This document shows, piece by piece, positions 21,501 to 30,314 of a stretch of DNA of 64,000 nucleotides; position 1 is the first letter of the stretch, and every line of letters begins with the position of its first letter. Under the pieces are notes generated by a model. That model searched no databases. It had not been told where the DNA came from and saw only the letters and a list, made by a program, of their open reading frames with translations. The stretch spans positions 5,763,773 through 5,827,772 of the forward strand of contig JAFMSR010000019.1 of NCBI GenBank assembly GCA_022818135.1, given 5' to 3'. This DNA is from Saxidomus purpurata (Eukaryota > Mollusca > Bivalvia > Venerida > Veneridae). The position numbers were made by a program, and so were the translations under genes.

Positions 21501-24350
21501 ATGTTCATCGCAGTGTGCATATCCATTGCTCCAACATACCAGGTCAAAGTCACGCGGACGAGTCAAAAGTTACCTTATCTCCTCACAATTTTCATTATAC
21601 TATGGTCAAATGTTCATCTCATCGAGTTAACTTGTAAACCCATGTTCACCTAGAATCACACCAGAGATCAAAGGTTATGAGACCATATCTCTTCAAATCC
21701 CTGGAAGATTTCATGAAATTGAAAATATTTATCACAGCAAGTCCACGTGCAGAGCGCATGTTACAAAATGTACAACCATATCGGCTCGTACCGTATAGGG
21801 ACATGCCCTATAACTGATGCCAAACTAAATAACCTCCAAAACATAAATAATAGAATCATTGGAAGTATTATAACTTAACCTAAAAGTTTCAGCTATGCAC
21901 TTCAGTCATTATCGATAAAATCAGCGGTTTAAAATATACTGCAGTACCGTAAATCATTCAATAATCTATGTAGAATTGTTGTAAATAAACGGGTGGATGC
22001 GATTTATTACAGAAGGCCTCTATGTTGATGAATTATGGTAAATGAGGTATTTATTTATCATTTTACGTTCATTGAACACATAATCTATGTTTCGAGAATA
22101 TTATTGGCTAGATGTAGGGTATGTCCCATTAATGTCAGTCAGGATCAGGTTATGCGACTTTATCTCTTAAACCAAGAGAATGAATACATTTGTATATAAT
22201 GAAATGTTGGTCAAATGATCATTTAAACGAAACAACGTGCAGAAACTATGTCCAAATGACAACGGTGCAAGGAAGAGGTTACACTAAGGACTCAAGTTTT
22301 ATGACGACTATATTTGTATAACTCTGCTTAGATTAAATAACAAATTCTGCCTCTTCCATACTGTAATTCATTTGCTATTTTTAAAATGTATATGCAATTA
22401 TTTCGGATATGAAGACTGAGACACTTTCTGTACTTTCTTCTTTGTCAACACAGCATTGTTACAATATGTCTTCATACACACAATGTATTTTCTTTAGATA
22501 TGCTGCAGACAGAGTGATTGGCTGCCCAGATATTTTTCCTAGATATGGTGACATTGAAGGAGCATGGGAGCCGTATTATGAAGGACAAAGCTATATAGAG
22601 GTAGTCCTTACATCTAGCCTATCAAAAATACTAATACACCATACAAAAAGCAGTATACATAGAATGTTATGTCTTCTACATATTTCAAATTTTCGCCAAA
22701 ACATTTAGCATAACAATCTGGAGATAACTTTCAGTGCGAGCAATACATATAGCACAAATTGCCTTTGTGGCAATACATGTATATCCAATAGTTACATCAA
22801 GTATAAAGTTCTTCTTTTTTCATTGCACATCACAGTCAGTAAATGTTTGCAGAGTACTTACATGTGCACCATACATGTAGCATAAAATTCATCCAAGCAA
22901 TGGAATACGTTTTCTATGGCAAAGTTATTTACATCCAACAGTTACATCGAGTATGAGGCTCTCCTTTTTTCATTGCACATCACAGTCAGTAAATGTTTGC
23001 AGAGTACTTACATGTGCACCATACATGTAGCATGAAATTCATCCAAGCAATGAAATACGTTTTCTATGGCATTTAAGTCATTTACATCTAAAAGTAACAT
23101 CAAGTATGAGGTTCTTCATTTTTCATTACACATCACAGTATCTTTTTGAGAAATTAAATGATGTACACTACTACAATATAATTTATTTAATGATTGTGTC
23201 AGTGAAATGCTTTAATATGCACCATACATGTAGCATGAAATATATCCAAGCAATGAAATATGTTTTCTAGGGCAAAGTATTTTGATTCATTGACAAATTA
23301 AAATTAGTTTTCACATATTATGTGCAGGCGTTTTTGAGGTTGAATATTGTGCTAAAACAAAAAAATAACTATTGATTATTTAGGTGGAGTTTGATGTGAA
23401 AGTGAATGTTACAAGCGTTGATATTTACGAGACATGGCATGCTGGTGCAGTGTCGGCCATATCAGGTCTGCGTGACGACGGTGTCTGGCAGACATTGTGG
23501 AGCACGGACAGCACGGAACGTATCCGACGCTCTAGAATTTTCTCACCACCACTTGATGTGAAGGTATTAAATTATTTGGGAGTTATAACGAAAAAATATT
23601 AATAAACGTTAAAACATAAAATTACATATTACAACATTAATAATGACGATTATGATTACGATAGTTAAGATAAGAAGAAGTTTAAAAATGAACTTTACGT
23701 GGCATTCCCTGTTTGATATTATTTTTTTTTTTTTTTTTTTACATAAAAATGATATACATGTATAAAAGTACACTGTAATTGACATTTTGTATTTTAAGTA
23801 ATACTATAATATACTAGCTTTCCATAAACTCCTAATATCTTAGGATTCGTCGAGTCCAGTAAGCTTGATTTGCCTCTGCTACTGTTTGTAGCACAACTAT
23901 GTACATGCATAGATCAATTTCAATTATAAATATAGCATCTTACTCATAGAATTAATTTCTATGAGATAATTAATATTCTAAATCATAACTCATATCATAA
24001 TTTCATAATGCAATAAAGTAATGTTACTTATAATGGATGATATATCTTACTCATGGAATGAAATGCTATATTGTATTACTCATAATTAGATATCTTACTT
24101 ATAGAATTTTATGTTGTAAATCATAACACTTTCTCATAGAATGTAATGTTTTATGTCATGAATCGTAAGATCAGCCCATATAATATAAAATAATAAAATC
24201 AAAGTCATAAATATTACTCAAAGAATATTAAATTAATTTCAGGACTTCTCGAGCTCAACACAGAACATAGAGATTGAAGTGATTAATATAGATTGGAACT
24301 GGAGGAACAATGTAGCGATTGATGCAATTCGGTTACATGGATGCGCGTGA
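9373..24350 (+). CDS. Secreted coiled-coil / EGF / sushi / EGF / FBXL4-like domain protein (13 exons)
   Basis: Exons: 9373-9595, 11360-11803, 12395-12490, 12877-12975, 13334-13504, 14616-14726, 15343-15453, 16070-16180, 18123-18162, 18404-18478, 22498-22600, 23384-23563, 24243-24350. All splice sites are GT-AG, phases agree throughout, and the sum is 1872 nt (623 residues). Domain order: signal peptide (about 1-24), coiled coil (about 75-222), EGF, EGF, sushi/CCP, three calcium-binding EGF modules, a short Cys-containing linker, and a C-terminal beta-sandwich resembling the domain shared by FBXL4 and pappalysins. EGF and CCP modules usually mediate extracellular protein contacts, and the coiled coil suggests oligomers. 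A matrix, adhesion or recognition role is inferred, not shown. The full architecture matches no named protein I know. Transcript evidence is needed for the true exon count, because the 727-bp repeats could be alternatively spliced. Confidence 0.85.
9774..10140. repeat. Hairpin-bearing repeat, copy 1 (gene 1 intron 1)
   Basis: This block matches 10669-11030 across most of its length. Within it, the stretch around CATCGTTTAATAAACAA and the one around TTGTTTATGAGACGATAACA are inverted relative to each other, with GCGCA at the inner edge of both arms, so each copy can fold into a hairpin with arms of about 45 nt. It is probably a non-autonomous element that was later duplicated. Confidence 0.6.
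10669..11030. repeat. Hairpin-bearing repeat, copy 2 (gene 1 intron 1)
   Basis: This is the second copy of 9774-10140, about 895 bp downstream, with the same inverted arms (CATCGTCTAATAAACAA and TTGTTTATTAAACGATAACA). A partial third arm, TTTATCGTTTGAACAATTC, lies near 10547. Confidence 0.6.
11360..11803 (+). CDS. Gene 1 exon 2: coiled coil
   Basis: This 444-bp symmetrical phase 1-1 exon encodes about 148 residues rich in Glu, Lys, Arg, Leu and Ile with heptad-like spacing and no cysteine. It reads as a long alpha-helical coiled coil. Four N-glycosylation sequons (NRS, NKS, NQT, NVS) fit a secreted protein. Such a segment commonly trimerises or dimerises modular extracellular proteins. Confidence 0.85.
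12395..12490 (+). CDS. Gene 1 exon 3: EGF module
   Basis: This 96-bp phase 1-1 exon contains exactly six cysteines with EGF spacing (ECEPNC, then GGVC, then SCRC, then HC). It lacks the DxDE calcium-binding start. The donor is GAT/gtgaga. Confidence 0.85.
12615..13080. repeat. Duplicated intron sequence after EGF exons 3 and 4
   Basis: About 90 bp beginning TTTCTTATGTCAA occurs at about 12628 and again at about 13001. The copies lie downstream of exon 3 and exon 4 respectively. This suggests the two EGF exons arose by duplication of an exon plus its 3' intron flank. Confidence 0.6.
12877..12975 (+). CDS. Gene 1 exon 4: EGF module
   Basis: This 99-bp phase 1-1 exon has six cysteines (ICTDRC, GGEC, LCKC, NC) in EGF spacing. 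It is probably the sister of exon 3. The donor is CACA/gtaagt. Confidence 0.85.
13334..13504 (+). CDS. Gene 1 exon 5: sushi/CCP module
   Basis: This 171-bp phase 1-1 exon encodes a complete complement-control module: four cysteines (DCVLP, VLCNAGY, EVTC, VEC) and the conserved Trp between the third and fourth (GTWSG). The donor is GTTG/gtatgt. The acceptor (gcgaag before AGGACTG) is less pyrimidine-rich than the others and was chosen because it alone keeps phase. Confidence 0.85.
13505..14615. other. Gene 1 intron 5
   Basis: No exon or recognised element was found. TATCTATCTA-type simple sequence lies around 13845-13862. Confidence 0.4.
14616..14726 (+). CDS. Gene 1 exon 6: calcium-binding EGF module
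   Basis: This 111-bp phase 1-1 exon opens EIDEC and has CSDGIGEYTC, which matches the Cx[DN]xxxx[FY]xC signature for calcium-binding EGF with a hydroxylatable Asp. It has six cysteines. It differs from exons 7 and 8 at Val-Tyr/Ile-His and Leu/Phe positions. Confidence 0.9.
15343..15453 (+). CDS. Gene 1 exon 7: calcium-binding EGF module
   Basis: This is the second copy in the 727-bp array, opening DIDEC. Its protein sequence is identical to exon 8. The 111-bp phase 1-1 exon can be gained or skipped without shifting the frame. Confidence 0.9.
16070..16180 (+). CDS. Gene 1 exon 8: calcium-binding EGF module
   Basis: This is the third copy in the array, identical in protein sequence to exon 7. 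The donor is ACAG/gtaata. It precedes a 1.9-kb intron that holds the 22-bp satellite. Confidence 0.9.
17226..17781. repeat. 22-bp satellite, about 25 units, in intron 8
   Basis: The unit is CACATTATGTTTATTCATACGT. Most unit junctions read TACGTCAC or ATGTCACA, so many units recreate an ACGTCA half cAMP-response element. Units vary by one to four bases and one is lengthened around 17690. The long plus-strand frames here are artefacts of the repeat. Confidence 0.95.
18123..18162 (+). CDS. Gene 1 exon 9: short linker
   Basis: This 40-bp exon enters in phase 1 and leaves in phase 2, encoding GCRQIVSRAEESCG across its junctions. It converts the phase-1 module series to the phases of the C-terminal domain. 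It has good acceptor and donor sites and preserves the frame, but is short enough to need transcript support. Confidence 0.65.
18404..18478 (+). CDS. Gene 1 exon 10: start of the C-terminal domain
   Basis: This 75-bp exon is phase 2-2. It ends in FSSQYPYSG, a Ser/Tyr-rich stretch like the opening of the FBXL4-type beta-sandwich. The donor is GG/gtaagt. Confidence 0.75.
19440..19790. repeat. Two-unit tandem repeat of about 175 bp
   Basis: TTTCTCCATGAGAACAT occurs at about 19454 and 19624. Each is followed at matched distances by TAGTTTCTGCA or TAGTTTTTGCA, ACTCA.., GCATA.. and GACTGG..TTGCCA. Confidence 0.6.
21797..22127. mobile_element. TTAA-type MITE, copy 1
   Basis: It starts AGGGACATGCCCTATAACTG and ends TAGGGTATGTCCC, an inverted pair of about 14 bp. 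The interior matches copies at 24677, 25032 and about 49870. Its target duplication has decayed. Confidence 0.75.
22498..22600 (+). CDS. Gene 1 exon 11: C-terminal domain, second part
   Basis: This 103-bp exon goes from phase 2 to phase 0. It encodes VIGCPDIFPRYGDIEGAW, closely matching the VxGxPxVFPxxGD..W motif of the FBXL4/pappalysin-like domain, and ends in SYIE before the donor gtagtc. Confidence 0.85.
22780..23280. repeat. Three-unit tandem repeat of about 154 bp in intron 11
   Basis: Landmarks such as AGTTACATC.AGTATGAGG, TTTTTTCATTGCACATCACA and CACCATACATGTAGCAT recur at about 22785/22940/23090 and 22868/23020/23220. Confidence 0.75.
23384..23563 (+). CDS. Gene 1 exon 12: C-terminal domain core
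   Basis: This 180-bp phase 0-0 exon encodes a beta-rich stretch with VEFDVKVNVTSVDIYETWH and AGAVSAI. The family signature is VEhxFxxxVxxxxVxIYETxxPGAV, followed by WQTLWS. It leaves through GTGAAG/gtatta. Confidence 0.9.
24243..24350 (+). CDS. Gene 1 exon 13: C-terminal domain end and stop
   Basis: It encodes IEIEVINIDWNWRNNVAID followed by AIRLHGCA and TGA. The closing AIDAIRLHG matches the terminal LDAVxLxG strand of the domain family, so the protein is complete. Confidence 0.9.
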   Translation, partial: DFSSSTQNIEIEVINIDWNWRNNVAIDAIRLHGCA

Positions 24351-24676
24351 ATGTTTTTAATGTTTCAAAGACATTGTATGCCTTTACATGGATTTGGGTA
24401 TAAAACTTAAATTCAGTGTGTTGTATTATCTGTAATCAAGACGATTTCTGTACTTTATATTCAACTAAGAACTTTAAACAGAGCATCATTTAGAAATTAA
24501 TCAGTGTATGAATTGTAGATAAGTAAATCAATGAAAATCTGCAATTGTAGGTTTATAAGGGATAAAATAATTCCTTGGTCGACGGATGTACTAACTAGAT
24601 GATGCACTCTGGCTTTTAAATGGATGTGCGAATTAAATTTAGATCCCGTGTATTCAAGGCGATTGTTGTACTTTAA

Positions 24677-25017
24677 AAAGACACTACCTATTACTGATGT
24701 CAAATTAACATAAATTCTAAAGCATAAACAAGTATTATAACTAACTAAAAGTTTAAGCTACATATTCCAGTCATTATCGGTAAAATCAGCGTTTTGAAAT
24801 ATGTTGCAGTGCCGAAAAACATTCAATAATATATGTGAAGTTGTCGTTGTACAAGTAATTTACTACGGAAGGTCTCTATGTTGATTATTTGTGCTAAAAT
24901 GAGGCATTTTTCGATATATGTCGTTTTTTAACTTTGAATTTATTTTTTATTTTACATTCATTGAAAACTTTACTTTTGTATCGAAAATATAATCGTGTAG
25001 GTGTAAGGAGTGTCCCT
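24677..25017. mobile_element. TTAA-type MITE, copy 2
   Basis: TTAA at 24673-24676 and at 25018-25021 flank an element that starts AAAGACACTACCTATTACTG and ends GTAAGGAGTGTCCCT. The four-base TTAA duplication suggests piggyBac-type mobilisation. Confidence 0.75.
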
Positions 25018-25031
25018 TTAAGTCTCCTTAA

Positions 25032-25401
25032 AGGGACAAACCCTATAACTGATGTCAAACTAAATAGCCCTCAAAACATGAATAATAGAATCTTTGAAAG
25101 TATTATAGCTTAACATAAAAGTTTCAGCTATGCTTTCCAGTCATTATCGATAAAAAATAATGAGCTGTTTGAAATATGCTGCAGTACCGTAAACCATTCA
25201 ATAATCTATGTAGAGTTGTTTTGTACAATCAATTCATGGATGCGATTTATTACAGAAGGCCTTTATATTTATTAATTATAAAATGAGACATTTTTCGTCA
25301 TCGGTTCTTCTTTGAAATTGTATTTATTTATCTGTTTACGTTCATTGAACACAGAATCCATGTTTCGAGAAAATAATCGGCTACATGTAGGGTATGTCCC
25401 T
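25032..25401. mobile_element. TTAA-type MITE, copy 3
   Basis: It is flanked by TTAA at 25028-25031 and 25402-25405. It starts AGGGACAAACCCTATAACTG and ends TAGGGTATGTCCCT. It is the best-preserved copy and lies head to tail with copy 2, with only GTCTCC between the two TTAA sites. Confidence 0.85.
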
Positions 25402-25489
25402 TTAAAGGAACAGTGGAGTGTTTTCGATTTATATAAGTGTAAATTGGATATGTTTTACATGACAAACATTATTATGATTTGTGAGCAGA

Positions 25490-25655
25490 CAGACTTATTC
25501 GCGAATTTTAAATTAACAAAAGGAAAATTATCTTGAAGTAAATTTATGTGAAATGAATCTTTTGCAAGATTTTTAAATAATCGAAGTGGGAAATTCGCGA
25601 AAATAGCAAAAAATAAATTATCGCGAATATTACCCAATGTATAGTAACTAGTGGA
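25490..25655. mobile_element. Short CGCGAA-type MITE, copy 1
   Basis: It runs from CAGACTTATTCGCGAATTTT to ATCGCGAATATTACCCAATG, with weak inverted ends around ATTCGCGA. Related copies lie at 35640-35795 and 63360-63510. Confidence 0.6.
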
Positions 25656-25973
25656 AGGTATAAGAGGTAAAAGAAAATGAAAACACATTGAAATAATTAT
25701 TTTATATATCACATCAAGTGTTGTTAAATAAGCTGTCACCCAATCAGAGTATTGCCTGGTGAACTTTCTGTAGACAAAGTCAAGATTTGGTTCCCATCTG
25801 ACGAAGCATGTATGTAACAAAAGAAAAATGAAAGTTGAAGTTCCCTGAGTTACTATTGACTAGTATGCTGTAACCTATATTTCAACACATTTAGTTCATG
25901 AGTATAAAGCAATTATATATAATCCACTAAGCTCTTACCCCGCTGATGTGCAAGTTATTGTTGTTCTTACGAC

Positions 25974-26204
25974 ATGGATCTTGTTGTTCAAACTTTAACC
26001 GGCTGTTAAAAAAACAGTCGTTTAACTTTGAGGGTCATATTTCTGCAGTTATAAAAACTTACTAAGATAAATGCATGCATTCAAGAGAATAAGGACTAAA
26101 AAATATTCAAAACAAAATAAAAGAATTCCACTAGTGTTCTCCACTAAGAATCAATATTTAACTTAACAGCCTGTTTAAGTTTCGAACAACCGGGTCTTGG
26201 ATAG
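25974..26204. mobile_element. MITE, second copy of 441-672
   Basis: It shows the same arms (TTGTTCAAACTTTAACCGGC and TTTCGAACAACCGGGTCTTG) at the same relative position in the duplication. The left arm has lost bases compared with the first copy. Confidence 0.6.
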
Positions 26205-26546
26205 ATCATAATAACCCTGCACATCCGTGCAGTCTGATCATAATCTGCAGTGGTAGATATTTAGTAAATGTAGTTTCAGTGAGCACCCCTATGTATAAAG
26301 GATGGAAAGGTTCATTGTAGTAATTTAAAAGGATAAGGGTTAATATATATTAATGCGTATTCTCAATGCTATAATGACGGGTTTTTGTCGGGATTGAGTG
26401 TCTTTTTGTGATTATATTGTTTTTTCAAAAACATTTTTCTTTGCCTCGTAATGTACTTTTGTTTCATTTTTAGAAGGCCACATTGTAATGGGTGTATGAT
26501 TTGAGCATAGCTTTATGTGTAAACTTTCTTTAAATAAAGAAATTTA

Positions 26547-26549
<3 letters not shown>

Positions 26550-26586
<37 letters not shown>
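26550..26586. repeat. (ATT)n microsatellite
   Basis: About 12 ATT units sit exactly where the right duplication copy departs from the left one. Confidence 0.95.
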
Positions 26587-26589
<3 letters not shown>

Positions 26590-29008
26590 GAAAGGAGGCA
26601 ATACAACTTTGTTTTAGGAAAACAAAGTTTGAAAAGATGTGTAACTTTTGACACTTATGATATACCATACAACTTTGAATATTTATATATGAAACACTTT
26701 TCTGACTTCTCTCGCCAATATCTGCGACAGCGATATCTCAGATAATATGTTGAGACTACTGAAACTCACGATTGACTGTTTATTCCTTTACTAGTTACAT
26801 TGGCAAATATTTCTCTATTTGAAACCCACTATTGACTGGTCACCCTTTTACTAGTTCAATCCCTAAGTAATGTAATGTGTGAAAGGTAATCCCATTACTG
26901 GTTACATCGCTAATTATTGTTGTGAAATTACAAAACAGGCAGCAGTTTTCCTCGGTACTTTTCTAAGATGGTATATTTAGCATTCATATATTATAGTGTG
27001 TTACTGTTCACATAAATCTGCAGTACTGTCACTGGTCAACAAGTTCTTGTGCTGAAAATAATTGAATTATCTACATTTAAGGTCACTGAACTAGTTCTTG
27101 GAAGAGGTCGCGCAGGCAGTGGTGATCTAGTTCTTACTGTTGAAAATGTTGATTCAATATATAGAATTTAGGTTGCGCAGCCAAACGTCGCACACGAATA
27201 GGTAGCACAAACTATTTCTAGCTTCTCAACAGTTAGTTGCTGAGACATTTTGTGAATGAAATTCCTTATTGTTTACAGTTATATACTACAGTGTTTACTA
27301 GGTTCAAATATTGAGCCAGAACATTGATGCTACCTTATGTTTGTATTAAACTGTACTGAGGTTTAAGTTAACTAATCAGTCAACAGTATTACAATATAAT
27401 TTTATTGTGTACCTCCCTTCTTAATTATAAGCTTAAATGATAAAATAACTTTACTCCATGCAAATATGTTAAACTGTGCTGCATTGCTTAGTATGTTTAA
27501 TTGTATACCTTAGCAGAACCAGTAATTAAGTTACAGACTATAAGTATTCTCTGGTTTTACTATATTGTCTGCACAATGCGCGACATTAAAACAGTTCGCG
27601 TGCCACTGAATTGTTAGCGCGCCACTTAAACAATGTTTAGGCAAAGTTAGCATTTCATTTTGGTCGCTCAGTAGATCGCGCGCACACTGCTCTAATGTTG
27701 CGCAGGTACAAGTGTATTAAGCTAAGAAATTTTTATTTAGCTATTGAGCAGGGGTTCCTTTGTGAAGTGTTTTTATTGTTAGTTTTGTTCTGTGTGAATG
27801 ACTATTATGACTAATGGTAGCGTTATAATAGCTTACTGCAATAAACAATCATACTTCATTAGGACTTTGTTGTACTTAACCAGCATTAAGAAAAGCAATC
27901 AGCGCAATCTCAAAGTCCCAATTTTCGTAACAATATCTTGACAGGTAAAACTAACGACTGACTGTTTTTTTCGTTATTGCTTAAATCGCTAAATATTTTA
28001 ACACGTGAGTGTAAATATTTTAGCATGAAAACTCACTACGGACAGGTTTTACCATTACTGCTTACACCGCTAGATATCTGAACAATGTCATGTGAAACCC
28101 AAGACTGACTGGTAACCGAGTTACTGATTACACCCGCTAAATATGTTTGCATTACTCGCCACTGACTGGTTTCCCTTACTAGTAACATCGCTAAATATTT
28201 CAACATGTAAATCTCAAGACTGACTGGTAACCACGTTACAGGTTACACCACAAAATTATGCTTACATTTGAAACTCAGGATTGATTAGTTATCACGTCAC
28301 TGGTTCGCTAAATATCTGAAACTTGCTACTGACTGGATATTCCTTTATTGGCTAGGCTGCTAAGTATCTGAACAGTGTCACATAAAGCTCGCGATGACTG
28401 ATTATTCCGCGACTGGTTACACTGTAACGTTAACCTCACGATGATTGGATATTCCGTTACTGGTTACACCGCTAAATATTGTAACATGCGAAACACACGA
28501 TTGACTGGTTACCCCATTACTGGTTACACCGCTAAATATGCCACTGGGAACATGTTTCCAGACAACAGGATCGTTGTTCGGGTTTGGTAAAACGCCAACG
28601 TTGGTAGCTGCCATATATATTGTGGAATACTGAAAACAGTAGTCTGAAAGTTAAACTTTACCATGCTGATAACAAATGATGCAATCTTTGAGAGCATTGC
28701 TGAGCATGCGCACTTCGCATATCTGCGCAGTCTGATCATGATCTGCACTGTCCTCTATTGAATTAATCGTTTTTTTCTGTCAGAACTCCTGTAAGCATTA
28801 AATGTTACTGTTGAAAAGCGGACAAGGCAGTTATAGAAATTAATTTTTGCAAGTGCTAACTTTCGGCGATGTTTGTTTTTTCCACATGACAAATATCGCC
28901 GAGTTGATCAATTTTATACACTTAAACAAGTTTTAAGATCTACATGTAGATCACGACCAGCAGCTTTTCCCACAATTTGTAATACTTTTATTAGAGGAAG
29001 ACAACCCA

Positions 29009-29132
29009 AAAAAACAAAAATAATATCAAACAGGGAATGCCATGTACCAAAAACGCAGCCTCCCCAAAACGAGCCCCACAGCACCCAGAAGTGCACACCA
29101 CCAACACACACACACACACACACACGCGCACA

Positions 29133-29165
<33 letters not shown>

Positions 29166-29329
29166 TCATGTACACACACAAACATACACTACCAACACAC
29201 ACTAGCATACAAAGCAAACACACGAGGACAAAACGAACAATTAAAGGAACACAGTGGGGCACCGCCTTGGAACGGTCAGTGGCAAAAACACCACTGGGGA
29301 GCTTAAACCGGTTTATGGTGCGCACCCAA
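29009..29329. mobile_element. Dispersed element with internal (CA)n, copy 1
   Basis: It runs from AAAACAAAAATAATATCAAA through a CA microsatellite (about 29104-29164) to GTTTATGGTGCGCACCCAA. A second copy with the same non-repetitive flanks is at 51642-51940. The CA tract is therefore part of a mobile or dispersed unit. No coding sequence is present; it is probably a non-autonomous element of unknown class. Confidence 0.7.
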
Positions 29330-30314
29330 ACATCATCAGTTAACCTACTAATATTGAGTTGCTCCCCTTGTAAGTTTAATATCATAAGCTTGTGTTATAA
29401 TATACATTATTATTGTTTGATTCAATTTTAAAATGTAATTATTTATCTGAATTTATCTCAAGTAACAAAACATATACATGGTTTTAAATAGACATTGCAG
29501 TGTTTAAAGTGTTATAGTTGTGTTATACGTGCTGTATCTACGTAATATGATTATAAGTGTGATTATTGATGCAATTTTATCTCACTTGTGTAATTTTATC
29601 ATATCTTAACAAATTACATGTCTCATAAATTTTGATATACTACACACAGTGTAACGTATAACTTCACACGCATTTATTTATGTTTCATACCTGTGTAAGT
29701 CTTAATGTATGTCTTTCATATCACAGGTACTTTATTTTTATGTTAATATTATACTTGATGTAACTGTCGGTTAATATCCATATATAGCTAATGTTATCAT
29801 GTTATACCATGCCGACTCGAAATGAAAATTTGTATCTGGTATCCATGGCAATGTGGCATCAAGCAGCTCTATAGGAGATGAATGACAACAACACAGAGAA
29901 GTGGTATTCAGATATCCCAACAACCTGTCTAGGCAAAAAATGTATAAAAACTACAACTACAACTACTTTATCTAAATGCTAAAACACCTTGAATTATACC
30001 CGTTGCAAACCTAAATATATACGTTACTGTTGCTACAACTACAACTACAACTAAAACTACTTTACTGCCTGTAGAATGATCAAAATTATGTACACTGTTT
30101 AATGTAAAGCCCAAATCCACAAGGTTCACCGCAGATTCCCTTGCGAGAAATTAAAAGGAGTTTAATAGGATCCTTTAGCGCAAGTGCAATGCTCATTGCT
30201 TACCGAGCAGTCACGCCGACACAGACCTTACACTACATACTATATCAAAATCATATTCAGTTATTGAATTTTTCTTAAAAATCCACATCTTCCATAAAGA
30301 ATTGTTTGTTGAGG

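Larger units (their letters stand above)
18479..22497. other. Gene 1 intron 10 (4.0 kb)
   Basis: No exon was recognised. It contains the two-unit repeat at 19440-19790 and a TTAA-type MITE at 21797-22127. The frame at 21315-21653 has no recognised family and sits in repeat-like sequence. Confidence 0.4.
25668..30314 (+). repeat. Right copy of the long direct duplication flanking gene 1
   Basis: It is colinear with 121-2643 and begins 1.3 kb after the gene 1 stop codon. It is longer than the left copy because of extra sequence at about 26538-27777 and about 28360-29335. The second block includes a CA-repeat element that is absent from the corresponding site in the left copy. Confidence 0.8.

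Noticed and set aside
21315..21653. Plus-strand frame of 112 codons
   Set aside because: It lies in gene 1 intron 10 with no recognisable family.
28914..29431. Several overlapping long frames on both strands
   Set aside because: They run through a (CA)n microsatellite and have no protein family signature.
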